Of a DNA stretch of 64,000 nt, positions 1 to 7,742 are shown piece after piece. Every line of letters starts with the position of its first letter. Within the stretch, counting starts at the first letter, position 1. The notes beneath the pieces are model-generated. The model was not told where the DNA came from and searched no databases. It was given only the letters and a program-made list of their open reading frames with translations. The stretch is from NCBI RefSeq assembly GCF_030490285.1, contig NZ_CP129884.1:3410001-3474000 (forward strand), read 5' to 3'. The DNA is from Methylomonas montana. Its GTDB lineage: Bacteria > Pseudomonadota > Gammaproteobacteria > Methylococcales > Methylomonadaceae. The position numbers and the translations under genes were made by a program.

Positions 1-423
1 ATCAACGAGCGCATGTTTTTTGGTACACGCCTTGGTACACAAATTCTGAATACTTACATGGTACACGATGGGACGGCTAGAGAAAACAGAACAAACACCA
101 GTTACAGCGCTAACTCGCTACTATCAAATCCGGGCAAACCATTTAGCAACGCTTCCCCAACCCTTGACCGACCGCGCCGGGACGTAGGGACATTTGGAAC
201 TCAGCGCGTTTAAACAGGTCTCCGTTTAACCCGCTTCCAATTTGCGTCTGCACTTCACATTGACGACCGCGGAGGCATATCTCCGAAACAGTTTTAGCAT
301 ACTACGCGATTAGGCCAACCAACGGACAGCTATAGCCTCCGTTCGCCGCCTGATCGCATCGGAAAGATAATCTCGATCGCATAAGAAGACAGATTTCCAT
401 CGCCACTACCTAAGGAGAGCATC
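1..423. other. Gene-free leader region with short repeats
   Basis: I see no convincing gene here. The 7-mer GGTACAC occurs three times close together, at 22-28, 34-40 and 60-66. A good ribosome binding site (AAGGAG) lies just before the start codon at 424. Open frames in this stretch are short and look like chance. Confidence 0.5.
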
Positions 424-858
424 ATGCACGTCAGTTACGAACAAGCAGAAAAGGCGATTGCCGCTGCACTTGCCGAATCGAAAAAGCTGGGCACGCAAAT
501 GTGTATCGCCGTAGTCGATTCCGGCGCCGATTTGAAGGCATTTACCCGCATGAACGGTGCTTGGGTCGGCAGCATCGATATCGCCATCAAAAAAGCCAAG
601 ACCGCCTGTTTCTTCGGGATGAATACCGGACAAATCGGCCAGCTTTCACAGCCGGGCAGACCACTGTACGGCATCGAACATTCGAACCAGGGGCTGATTA
701 CCTTTCCCGGCGGCGTGCCGATAGTCGATCAGGATGGGGTGCTGATTGGCGCAATCGGCGTCAGCGGCAGTTCGGTGGAAAACGATCATCAGGTCGCCAA
801 AGCAGGCGTGGATGTGATCGGGCTGTCCGATTTACCCTCTCATCCCTGGCGAACCTGA
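424..858 (+). CDS. GlcG/HbpS family heme-binding-like protein
   Basis: A 144-residue protein of the GlcG/HbpS (DUF336) family. These are small alpha/beta proteins, some of which bind heme or act with redox or glycolate-related enzymes; the molecular role of most members is unknown. Visible family features are an N-terminal helix, the strand with [12 protein letters not shown] at about residues 29-40, and the glycine-rich C-terminal segment with GGVPI and GAIGVSG around residues 97-117. The length is typical. The start is supported by AAGGAG a few bases upstream. No signal peptide is seen, so it is probably cytoplasmic. It precedes a rubredoxin/MBL protein and a DCC-family protein on the same strand, so the three may be one redox-related transcription unit. 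Family call confident, function not. Confidence 0.85.
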   Translation: MHVSYEQAEKAIAAALAESKKLGTQMCIAVVDSGADLKAFTRMNGAWVGSIDIAIKKAKTACFFGMNTGQIGQLSQPGRPLYGIEHSNQGLITFPGGVPIVDQDGVLIGAIGVSGSSVENDHQVAKAGVDVIGLSDLPSHPWRT

Positions 859-899
859 GCGCCAAATTTATTCATGACGATGACGTCACGGGAAAGTGC

Positions 900-1634
900 A
901 TGATGACTACGCAAAATCTCCCACGGGACACGCAACAATGGGTTTGCTTACAATGCGGGTATAACATGATCGGTGAAATGCCTGACATTTGTCCGTTTTG
1001 CGGCGCCCGGCATGATCGTTTCATGACTTGGGACGACGCCGAAAAGACCTATAGCGTCACCACCCACGCGGTAAACGATGTGGTCAGCCAATTGCTTTCG
1101 GTGCCGAAACTGGGACTGGAGCACGCTGCTTATCGCATCGAAACCAAGACCGGCGCGGTCTGGATCGATTCGCCATCGGCTTTCAACCGCAATTTGGCGC
1201 CAGTGGATGCCATCTTGTTCACCCACCATCATTTCCTCGGTGCATCCAATCAATATCGGCGCCTCTGGCATTCGGAAGTCTGGCTGCATGACCTGGATGC
1301 CAAACATCGGTTAGTGACTTTATTTGATATAGACCGGCGTTTTAGCAATGACTTTACTGCCTATGGTATTGAGGCCTATCACGTCGGTGGTCACACACCT
1401 GGATTTACCTTTTATATCTATCTCGATGTGTTGTTCATCTGCGATTATGTGTTTCTGACGGAGACCGGCATGTATTTCAATCCCTACGGGCCAGAGCAGG
1501 ACACCCTGAATCAGGCGCGGCGGATTTATGACGTCGTTAGTGCCAAATGCTTGAAAACAGTCTGTGGCTATAACTACATCGCCCATTTTGCCGATTGGCT
1601 ACCCCAATTCGAGCATCTTGTTCGGACACAGTAA
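900..1634 (+). CDS. Rubredoxin-like / degenerate metallo-beta-lactamase-fold protein
   Basis: A 244-residue protein. An N-terminal zinc-ribbon or rubredoxin-like module has Cys16, Cys19, Cys31 and Cys34 (CLQCG and CPFCG), like the C-terminal module of rubrerythrin. A metallo-beta-lactamase-type domain follows. The first metal motif, normally HxHxDH, reads HHHFLG (109-114), so the Asp and last His are missing. Later ligand positions (HVGGHTPG at 161-168, the Asp at 182, and a His near the C-terminus) are kept. The protein may bind fewer metals, or bind them differently, and could act in electron transfer rather than hydrolysis; that is inference. I chose the ATG at 900 because the open frame upstream overlaps the previous gene in another frame. 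The next gene starts 9 bases after its stop. Confidence 0.75.
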   Translation: MMTTQNLPRDTQQWVCLQCGYNMIGEMPDICPFCGARHDRFMTWDDAEKTYSVTTHAVNDVVSQLLSVPKLGLEHAAYRIETKTGAVWIDSPSAFNRNLAPVDAILFTHHHFLGASNQYRRLWHSEVWLHDLDAKHRLVTLFDIDRRFSNDFTAYGIEAYHVGGHTPGFTFYIYLDVLFICDYVFLTETGMYFNPYGPEQDTLNQARRIYDVVSAKCLKTVCGYNYIAHFADWLPQFEHLVRTQ

Positions 1635-1643
1635 GATATCACG

Positions 1644-2045
1644 ATGCCGTCAAACCTTGGATCGACTCATCAGGATAGCGCCGATCAAGATAAGTTGGTG
1701 GTTTATTATGACGGTGCATGCCCAAAATGCGTACGCGATCGAGAAACTTATGAAAAACTGGCGGGCTCTCCCAGCGAAGAGGTTTGCTGGTTCGATATAA
1801 CTGGGCGAGAAAGTCAATTGCAGGAACTGGGGATCGATCCGCAAAAAGCCTTATCCGAATTACATGTGCGCGATACAAATGGCCGGATCGTTTCGGAACT
1901 GGATGCCTACATTCTGTTGATGAACAAAGTGCCGTTATTAAAACCCCTTGCTTGGATAATCGGCCTGCCGTTGATTCGGCTCTTATTGGCTAGACTGTAT
2001 CATTGGCTAGTCGACCGCCGCTTACGAATAAGGGGCTTGCGTTGA
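1644..2045 (+). CDS. DCC family (DUF393) thiol-disulfide oxidoreductase-like protein
   Basis: A 133-residue DUF393/DCC-family protein. The hallmark is the N-terminal YYDGACPKC (21-29), with a thioredoxin-like CxxC pair at Cys26 and Cys29. The C-terminal part has hydrophobic stretches followed by an Arg-rich tail, which suggests membrane association. Family members are predicted thiol-disulfide oxidoreductases, but few have been tested. It follows the rubredoxin/MBL gene closely on the same strand, which supports a shared redox theme. No terminator is evident after it. The start is the ATG at 1644; a slightly later start cannot be excluded. Confidence 0.8.
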   Translation: MPSNLGSTHQDSADQDKLVVYYDGACPKCVRDRETYEKLAGSPSEEVCWFDITGRESQLQELGIDPQKALSELHVRDTNGRIVSELDAYILLMNKVPLLKPLAWIIGLPLIRLLLARLYHWLVDRRLRIRGLR

Positions 2046-2353
2046 TGTTGTTTACCGTCTGAAAACCAGCGCCCCACCCCCGCCTTTTCCCGGCATTCAA
2101 TAGCAATTACGCCGCTACCGGGGCTGGCTTATGATTGCGTCGTTACCCTACCGTCGGCACCTACTGTTTTGGTCCGTAGAATGGATTCATAAACCGGCCG
2201 GCCGACGAAACAAATCGGCTGATGCTTCATTTATCCTTTCGAGTCATCCAAATTCCTGGCTACTCAATCATTGCTTCAGTTAAGCATTTTATAAGACAGC
2301 GCGGAGAAAATGTTTCCAACGACATTACATATCTAAGCTGGAGAACCCACAAT
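2046..2353. other. Gene-free stretch
   Basis: No convincing coding sequence or RNA is seen between the DCC-family gene and the small open frame at 2354. No strong terminator hairpin with a T-run was recognised. Confidence 0.4.
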
Positions 2354-2491
2354 ATGCCAAAGCCAAAATTGAAGACAATCAAACATATCTGGATTTGCTC
2401 ATGCCCTATCGCAATCGGAGCCGGTCATTCCGCCGAGGAGGCATACAAGCGCTGGAATGATAACTGGGTGGCAAAAACGGCGTTCAGGTGA
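2354..2491 (+). CDS. Small hypothetical protein (45 aa)
   Basis: A 45-residue open frame starting MPKPKLKTIKHIW and containing WICSCPIAIGAGHSAEEAYKRW. The stretch from the cysteines to AEEAYKRW resembles small phage- or plasmid-type proteins of unknown function with a short beta strand followed by a helix. GGAGA lies about 9 bases before the ATG, which supports this start over the longer in-frame extension from 2222. I do not recognise a characterised family. It is monocistronic and flanked by gene-free DNA. Confidence 0.45.
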   Translation: MPKPKLKTIKHIWICSCPIAIGAGHSAEEAYKRWNDNWVAKTAFR

Positions 2492-2706
2492 GAATCGCGA
2501 TACTTTTTTCCTATCCTTGATTGGTCACCGACATCTGTTTGATTGCGAACCGGTATAAAACACCGGCGCTATTATGAGTAGGCAGCGGGGTTTTTATGCC
2601 TAGCGACAGTGGCGTGAGGACTGGTAAAGCGTTGGTGATCATCCAACTCTATAGAACAATTGCATAGCGTTACCTTCGAAAAAACTAAAACCGCAACATA
2701 GAATTA

Positions 2707-3831
2707 CTAAGCCGCCGCCGGCTTCAACATTGAAGTTTTCCCCACCATAATATCCACTGCTTTCAATAGGCGTTTGAAAACCGATTGTTGAAGATACGGA
2801 ATATTATGCTTTTCGCACAACGCCTTTACCTGCGGCTGTAGTTTTTGATATTGGCTGAGCGGCAAATCCGGCCACAAATGATGTTCGATTTGATAGTTCA
2901 ACCAACCGTAGAAGAAGTCGTTGAGATTTGACCCGGTCGGATAATTCACGGAACCGAGAATCTGCCGCAGATAGAACTCGCCCTTGCCTTTGGCTTTTTC
3001 ATCAAAGGCCATCACATCATCGCCGGCATGATTGGGGATCATGACCAAAAAGCTGTGCATATTGGTGAAGATTTCCGCCAAGATGGAATTGATCAATACG
3101 CTCAGGACGGCAAAGCTGCCCAACGGTAAGAATAGCACCGGCAGCAAAACAAAACGGTAGGCGCTATAAGGCAAGATACTTTGCCCCCACAACGCACGGC
3201 CTTGCGGGGTAAACAAGCTCCACGCCCCGACACGCGTCATCTCGGGCGCAGGCAGGCCCTGTTGCCTAGCAGCATTGAGGTATAGTTCTTTATGGGTGCG
3301 AGGCGTGTAATAGCTGACTTTCCAGATACCGGAAAAGAATGCCACGATCAAATAACGTTGCCACATTGGCAGACTGGATTGCCTGAGCCATTCCATGTTG
3401 TGTTGGGCGTTGTTGGGATCTGCGATTTCGCCCAAATTGTAGTGATGCAATAAATCATGCTCATGGTGCCAACCGGCAGGTGTCATCCAATCCGGCCAAT
3501 CGAGAAACCGCCGCCAACCTCGAGCAAATGTTTTGCTGCTGTATTGCGTGCGTGTCGTTTCCAGTTTGTCATAGCCTTTATGCACCACCGGATGCCCAAC
3601 TTGGGTCCAACGGGTGAAACTACCCTGGCTAATCAGCAAGGCGGAAATCGGATTAGGAAAAATCCAGGCCGTACCATAACCAATCAGCGAACAAATTTTC
3701 CCCCAGCGTTCCATTTTTTTAAAATGGATAACATCTTCAGGGCCTATATCGGCAAGGGCTTGCCTGTGGAGTTGGGTAATATCGTTGGCTAATTGTTGGC
3801 GATCAACCGCGAGGTAACTAGTTAAACTCAA
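2707..3831 (-). CDS. Membrane fatty acid desaturase
   Basis: A 374-residue integral membrane diiron desaturase. The three histidine clusters are present: HPVVH (80-84), HHEHDLLHH (122-130) and QIEHH (314-318). The Gln-type third box is typical of acyl-lipid front-end or omega-type desaturases. Hydrophobic segments around 45-70, 160-175 and 225-265 fit membrane spans. Its expected job is to insert double bonds in membrane fatty acids; type I methanotrophs are rich in unusual C16 monounsaturates, so it could serve intracytoplasmic membrane lipids (inference). Regiospecificity cannot be read from the sequence. It stands alone; downstream is gene-free DNA and upstream is the left end of the tRNA-Asn island. 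Confidence 0.9.
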   Translation of the reverse strand: MSLTSYLAVDRQQLANDITQLHRQALADIGPEDVIHFKKMERWGKICSLIGYGTAWIFPNPISALLISQGSFTRWTQVGHPVVHKGYDKLETTRTQYSSKTFARGWRRFLDWPDWMTPAGWHHEHDLLHHYNLGEIADPNNAQHNMEWLRQSSLPMWQRYLIVAFFSGIWKVSYYTPRTHKELYLNAARQQGLPAPEMTRVGAWSLFTPQGRALWGQSILPYSAYRFVLLPVLFLPLGSFAVLSVLINSILAEIFTNMHSFLVMIPNHAGDDVMAFDEKAKGKGEFYLRQILGSVNYPTGSNLNDFFYGWLNYQIEHHLWPDLPLSQYQKLQPQVKALCEKHNIPYLQQSVFKRLLKAVDIMVGKTSMLKPAAA

Positions 3832-3936
3832 AATGTATGGTCTCTGGCGTATAAAGGGGAATAGTAAGGGACTGCAAAACGGAAATCAGTGCAAACGCCG
3901 ATCCGAAGTATCAAAATCCACCCGATCAGGCAAAAA

Positions 3937-3962
3937 AAGGGCCTGCATTTCTGCAAGCCCTT
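3937..3962 (-). terminator. Probable original terminator of tRNA-Asn
   Basis: On the minus strand, AAGGGC and TGCA arms form a hairpin followed by a run of T (the A-run at 3932-3938 on the plus strand). It lies directly past the tRNA-Asn fragment at 3971-4015. It is therefore likely to be the ancestral terminator of the tRNA gene, displaced by the island insertion. Confidence 0.7.
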
Positions 3963-3963
3963 A

Positions 3964-4015
3964 ATTTATTTGGCTCCCCCGGACGGGCTCGAACCGCCGA
4001 CCTAGTGATTAACAG
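3964..4015. repeat. Left attachment repeat (tRNA-Asn 3' fragment)
   Basis: A 52-base exact direct repeat of 10484-10535. Positions 3971-4015 equal the last 45 bases of tRNA-Asn, from the anticodon loop to the encoded CCA, and 3964-3970 match the sequence just past the tRNA end. Identity stops sharply at 4016 (A here, T at 10536). This is the expected displaced 3' end left by site-specific integration into a tRNA gene. Confidence 0.9.
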
Positions 4016-4478
4016 AACGACGGCGAGTGGCGACTCGGGCTAGCAAGTCGAAGAAATTGTAACACTTTTCCGCGAGGTCCTTTACGGCCTCTTTCAAACC
4101 GAACTTATTCCGAACCTTTTCGCTCGGAAAAAGCCGAACTTTCCCGCTAAGCTGAACATGCGCAAGGGATTTTTAGCTACCGCTCCGACCCAGCGCCGAA
4201 TTTTCCGAACCGAACCCCGTGCTTCGCGCCAAACTCTGCCGATTTGCAGGGGTTCGCGCTGTAGGCAGGGAAATCAGCCTAGACTAGCACCCAGAGGCGC
4301 CCGAATCGGCACATGTCGGACGTCATATAGGGGCGGGGCGCCAGCGGCACACCTCGGAGCAGTATGTGGCAGGGTACGGCGGACGGGGTTGGTGATGCAG
4401 CCGTTTATAGTAGCGTCTGGCCCAGCTCTGGGCAATTGAGGCCCTCCCCGCGATGAGCAGTTTCCCCAGCGTGAAAAA
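4016..4478. other. Gene-free island end with CCGAAC repeats
   Basis: No convincing gene. Next to the left attachment repeat, the motif CCGAAC recurs on the plus strand at 4099, 4110, 4134 and, as a tandem pair, at 4205-4216. Between them lies the reverse motif CTCGG. Such clustered short repeats beside an attachment site could be recombinase arm-type sites or replication iterons. Confidence 0.5.
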
Positions 4479-5027
4479 TCACCCCTTCAGCACGATCGTC
4501 TCGACTTGGTCTCCCCCTCTAGCAGACAGGGTTATTTTGTCTTCCTGCGCTAACCAGCCAATACTTCGTTGGATGATGGCCTCTTCCTCCGGCAGCACAT
4601 AGACTAATTTCGCAACCGGTGTGGCGCCGTTTTCAGCCAAATGATGCCAGATGACCCCGGCGGTCAATCCTATCCGCTCATACATAGAAATGACGACTGG
4701 AGCCACACTCGACTCGGGCTCCACTGCAGGCGCTACTTTTGGGGCTTTTGGCTTTGGACTGTTTTTTTTCGGTGCTGCTTTAGCAACCGGAGCTTCCGGC
4801 GTTTTTTCGACGCTATCTGTGGAAATCGGCACCTCGCCAGTTGTTTTCGTAGTGTCATGGGCAATGGCTACTTTGGACTTGGTTTTGGTTCCGCCTGGTG
4901 AAGCCGGAGCTTCTTGCGTGTCTTTAACGACAACTGACTTGGCAATGGTTTTTTTAGTCGCTTTCACCGACCTAGACTTTTCAGGTGTAGCGACTGGTGT
5001 TTCAGAAACTGTCGTAGTTTTTTTCAT
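4479..5027 (-). CDS. Winged-helix (DUF2582-like) protein with Lys/Ala/Pro-rich N-terminal tail
   Basis: A 182-residue protein in two parts. Residues 1 to about 110 are low complexity, rich in Lys, Ala, Pro, Thr and Val, like histone-H1-type tails. From about 113 on comes a compact domain, with YERIGLTAGVIWHHLAENG and SIGWLAQEDKI, that matches the DUF2582 winged helix-turn-helix family. Stand-alone DUF2582 proteins are usually only about 70-80 residues, so the basic tail is an addition. It is probably DNA binding, perhaps nucleoid-associated (inference). It lies inside the tRNA-Asn island and runs toward its left end; a small lipoprotein gene lies 47 bases upstream on the same strand. Confidence 0.75.
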   Translation of the reverse strand: MKKTTTVSETPVATPEKSRSVKATKKTIAKSVVVKDTQEAPASPGGTKTKSKVAIAHDTTKTTGEVPISTDSVEKTPEAPVAKAAPKKNSPKPKAPKVAPAVEPESSVAPVVISMYERIGLTAGVIWHHLAENGATPVAKLVYVLPEEEAIIQRSIGWLAQEDKITLSARGGDQVETIVLKG

Positions 5028-5074
5028 AATGGCATTCAGATGGTTAAGGAAAGAAGTGTTTTCGACATACGAGG

Positions 5075-5209
5075 CTACGACAAATCGGTCGAATCACTTA
5101 CCACTGATTCTGCAATTGTCATTTGCTTACCCACTTTACGATCCATTTTCATATCATCACAACCAGACAGGACCAGTGCCAACAACATAATATATTTTGT
5201 TTTTCGCAT
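5075..5209 (-). CDS. Small lipoprotein (44 aa)
   Basis: A 44-residue open frame. It starts MRKTKYIMLLALVLSGC, a clear lipoprotein signal peptide with lipobox LSGC and Asp residues after the Cys. The remaining 27 residues are hydrophilic and not recognised. I chose the start at 5209 because a strong GGAGG lies 7 bases upstream; the longer frame to 5284 lacks this. It resembles small entericidin-like or lysis-type lipoproteins only in size and signal, so no function is assigned. It could be cotranscribed with the winged-helix gene downstream. Confidence 0.55.
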   Translation of the reverse strand: MRKTKYIMLLALVLSGCDDMKMDRKVGKQMTIAESVVSDSTDLS

Positions 5210-5659
5210 GCAATCCTCCATAGGAATTGGTTTTCTTGGTATGGTACAGAATATATCTAAGTGGCGCCCTAAGAAAAATAACAAGGTCTTAGCATTCTCG
5301 CCTATTGCGGTTACCCACGAAAGCCTGTGTTCGACCGATTGTGTTGAAAAAGGCTCTTGTGTGGAAAAATCAATTTTTAGCTAAATTGTTTATCATTGAA
5401 AACAATAAGTTAAAGATTAATTGTCAGCAAAATTGGCCAAATTCACCAAAAACCGACTTTTTCAAAAAAATAGACCCAACGTCTGACTTCGCCACAAATT
5501 ATTTGATGTCTGTTTAGTGATAGTAACGGACTTTATCACCTCGAGCTTCTACAATAGGGAAGAGATTATTGTGATATTGACCTAGATAACTGGGGTTAGA
5601 GACTGTCTCGCTTCATTTTATTATTACTGTAGAAACCATTTATCCTTTTGAGATCGACG
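5210..5659. other. AT-rich gene-free stretch in the island
   Basis: No convincing gene. The stretch is AT-rich compared with flanking chromosomal genes and contains a perfect 7-base inverted repeat, ATTGTTT at 5386-5392 and AAACAAT at 5401-5407. An open frame at 5305-5517 has no ribosome site or recognisable protein features. Confidence 0.4.
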
Positions 5660-6070
5660 ATGACTGAACCTACTCCGAATGAAATTATGGCTGCCTATGC
5701 GGCAAATGCAGTTAATTTCGCTCAAAGCAATTTTGGCATATCACTTGATTTTACTGTTGAGAGCGTTGAACTAGTTGAAGCGCTAGCAAACCGACTATTT
5801 CATACTCGACCCAAGGGCTTCATAGCGAAGCTCTTTCGCAAAGAGCCATCAGATAAGGACGTCCAAAATGTTTGTAAAATGCTTGGGAGTTATATAGGGG
5901 AGGTATATCGTCAGAACAAGGGTGGTGAATGGCAGATTAACCATGACCACCAAGCTATCGGCTTGTTGGAGGGTGAAACTTGGATTTTTCCCCTTGCCAA
6001 AGTACTCAAGCGTATTACTAATGGAAAAAAGGATGACTTGAATTTGTACTTTGCTGAAATCCTTGAATAG
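5660..6070 (+). CDS. Hypothetical protein of 136 aa
   Basis: A 136-residue, probably cytosolic protein starting MTEPTPNEIMAAYAANA. It has alternating acidic and hydrophobic helices, then LGSYIGEVYRQNKGGEW (about 77-93) and ETWIFPLAKVLKRI. I recall the GSYIGEVYRxNxGGEW pattern from a widespread family of small bacterial proteins without known function, but cannot name a domain with confidence. The ATG at 5660 is preferred to the TTG four codons upstream. It lies in the tRNA-Asn island between AT-rich gaps. Confidence 0.6.
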   Translation: MTEPTPNEIMAAYAANAVNFAQSNFGISLDFTVESVELVEALANRLFHTRPKGFIAKLFRKEPSDKDVQNVCKMLGSYIGEVYRQNKGGEWQINHDHQAIGLLEGETWIFPLAKVLKRITNGKKDDLNLYFAEILE

Positions 6071-6409
6071 CGGCAAGTTTCTTCAAATTGAAGATTTGTT
6101 AGATCTATCTCGAGCAGATACAGCGACAAAAGGCCTCGACCAGTTCGTCTAAGAATTGACCTGTGAATTGAGCCGGCACAAGGGCCTGTGTCGTAGTCTC
6201 CTCGATGTCTGTGGATAACTTTTGTGACCAAACCGTGACCAGAAATCCTAAGCATTTACTTTTCGATGAAACACGTCAGACTGGCTAAAAAGGGGGCAAT
6301 TCTGAACACCACAAAGTAAACAATTCGCCGATGTCTTGACGGAAATCAAAGTCCTTAGCAGGATTCTGATTCAGTATATTCCGACATTCAGAACGACCAG
6401 GAGGTTGTG
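6071..6409. other. Gene-free stretch with a DnaA box
   Basis: No convincing gene. A perfect DnaA-box sequence, TGTGGATAA, is at 6210-6218. It could be a remnant of a plasmid-type origin or chance; only one box was found. Confidence 0.4.
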
Positions 6410-6724
6410 ATGGACAATGACATTTTAATCAATCAAGCACGTCAACTTTATGCCGCATTACTCGCCAAGGAGGCGACTACATCCCTAGAACGCCCCAGCA
6501 GATTGGAACATCTTGGCCGCTTAATAATTGGCGCCTATTGCCGTTACCAGCGTCGGTTAAATCGTTGTGTTTTGTGTTATCAGAACCGTACTGACATTTG
6601 TATTCGAGAGCCAGGGAAAAAGCATACTCCGTGTACACGTCATCGGCCCTCCCTAGGTACCACATTACCAAAAGATGGATATAACAGTAACACATTAGTG
6701 ATTACTGATGATTTATGGTCTTAA
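6410..6724 (+). CDS. Hypothetical Cys-containing small protein (104 aa)
   Basis: A 104-residue protein starting MDNDILINQARQLYAALLAKEA, preceded by a strong AGGAGG. The N-terminal half is helical. The C-terminal half is basic and has Cys residues in RCVLCYQNRTDIC and TPCTRH, which could bind a metal, though the spacing fits no finger I know. It is followed by a gap containing an inverted repeat and then the ribbon-helix-helix-like gene. No family recognised; the good ribosome site and full-length frame support a real gene. Confidence 0.55.
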   Translation: MDNDILINQARQLYAALLAKEATTSLERPSRLEHLGRLIIGAYCRYQRRLNRCVLCYQNRTDICIREPGKKHTPCTRHRPSLGTTLPKDGYNSNTLVITDDLWS

Positions 6725-6805
6725 ATATTTGATTCGATAGGTTTGATCACTTTTGATTTGACATCATTATCTCGTCCCAATCGTTTTGGACTGATTCCCA
6801 ACAAA

Positions 6806-6830
6806 AACAGTATAAACGGTATATACTGTT
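6806..6830. promoter_or_regulatory. Perfect inverted repeat, candidate operator
   Basis: AACAGTATA (6806-6814) and TATACTGTT (6822-6830) form a perfect 9-base inverted repeat with a 7-base spacer, ending 28 bases before the start at 6859. Its position fits an operator for the downstream ribbon-helix-helix-like protein, which may regulate itself. Confidence 0.6.
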
Positions 6831-6858
6831 AACCTCGCTGCCAGTTTGGGAAACCGTG

Positions 6859-7239
6859 ATGAATACCAAAAAACCAAAGTCAAAAACGGAAGCTACACGG
6901 CCAGCCGAAAACGAGCCGGTCATTGCTGAATCAAATATAAAGCCTGAACTCGAAACCACTTTTGAAACAGCCGATAACGAAGAAAAAACTTCGGTTAAAA
7001 AAAGAAAGGTCTCAAAAACCAAAGTCATTAGAGATAGCTTTTCATTTCCAGAACACGATTACCGGAAAATTTCGGAACTGAAAAAAACCTGCTTAGCCGC
7101 TGGAATTCATGTGAAGAAAAGTGAAATTCTCCGGGCTGGCTTGTATCTATTGACCCAGGCAAATCCGGAAGAACTCAAAAAAGCCATAGAGAACGTGGAC
7201 AAAGTACCTACGGGACGCCCAAGTTTCAAGACTGATTAG
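6859..7239 (+). CDS. Ribbon-helix-helix-like protein with charged N-terminal tail
   Basis: A 126-residue protein. Residues 1 to about 52 are charged and low complexity. From about 55 it reads KVIRDSFSFPEHDYRKISELKK, then VKKSEILRAGLYLL and a TGRPSFK tail. The beta strand followed by two helices (strand DSFSFP, helix KISELKKTCLAAG, turn VKKSEILRAGL) fits a MetJ/Arc-type ribbon-helix-helix DNA-binding domain. Similar short proteins ending in TGRP are widespread in Proteobacteria without assigned function. A perfect inverted repeat lies just upstream and may be its operator. No toxin partner is visible beside it, so I do not call an antitoxin. Confidence 0.6.
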   Translation: MNTKKPKSKTEATRPAENEPVIAESNIKPELETTFETADNEEKTSVKKRKVSKTKVIRDSFSFPEHDYRKISELKKTCLAAGIHVKKSEILRAGLYLLTQANPEELKKAIENVDKVPTGRPSFKTD

Positions 7240-7448
7240 CTATCAGGCTTTTGGACCCACTTGTTAGTAACCATCTCACTGGCCGATCAGAAAGTGCAAT
7301 TGCAGTTTACAAAGCACTTTCTAACCCAAGCAACCTAACATCGTGGTGCGATATTTTCTCAACGATTGCGCTTCGAAAGAGAAAACATTGGGATCCTGTC
7401 TGTATATAGTGGCTTTTATCCAATCCGAATGGGAATTGCCAAAGGTTT

Positions 7449-7667
7449 CTACGCGATAAAGTTTTGCAGCCTCCGTTCGCTGGCTTCCCATGGCACGATG
7501 ATCGGAAACTTGGTGACTTTAACTTCCGAAGGCAATGGTTTGTCGAGACGAAAATAGTGACTATCGCCATTCACCAGGACCAGCGGTGTTCCGAAAAAAT
7601 TGGTTTCGGCTGCCAATGCCACAATGGAATCTTCATAGCCTGTAAGATTGGCGTTGGGAATAGCCAC
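7449..7667 (-). pseudogene. Fragment of a calcineurin-like phosphoesterase (C-terminal part)
   Basis: The 72-residue frame contains LTGYEDSIVALAAETNFFG and then LVLVNGDSHYFRLDKPLPSE. From memory this matches the C-terminal part of a secreted metallophosphoesterase family, where the motif is usually VHGDSHYFRxDKPL; here the His is replaced by Asn. The catalytic N-terminal two-thirds are absent, the start would be a GTG with no ribosome site, and the usual ending (ETFGSP-like) is lost. I therefore read it as a gene relic, consistent with decay within the island. Confidence 0.6.
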
Positions 7668-7742
7668 GCATGTAGAGCGCGATCAGCATCGAAGAAAAAT
7701 TGACAGTTTTATGACGCCGTGTGCGTCCTGTGCACCAAACAA

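Noticed and set aside
13..213. Open frame of 66 codons at the left edge
   Set aside because: No ribosome site, no recognisable protein features and an unlikely composition; treated as a chance frame.
501..899. N-terminal extension of the rubredoxin/MBL frame back to 501
   Set aside because: The extension overlaps the GlcG/HbpS-like gene in another frame and is Arg-rich without family similarity; the Met at 900 is used.
4158..4439. Open frame of 93 codons rich in Arg and Gly next to the left attachment site
   Set aside because: GC-rich frame without a ribosome site or family similarity. It overlaps the CCGAAC repeat area, so I judged it non-coding.
5305..5517. Open frame of 70 codons in an AT-rich gap
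   Set aside because: No ribosome site and a Lys/Asn/Phe-rich translation typical of AT-rich non-coding DNA.
6859..7239. Toxin-antitoxin module call for the ribbon-helix-helix-like gene
   Set aside because: No toxin-like partner gene is adjacent on either side.
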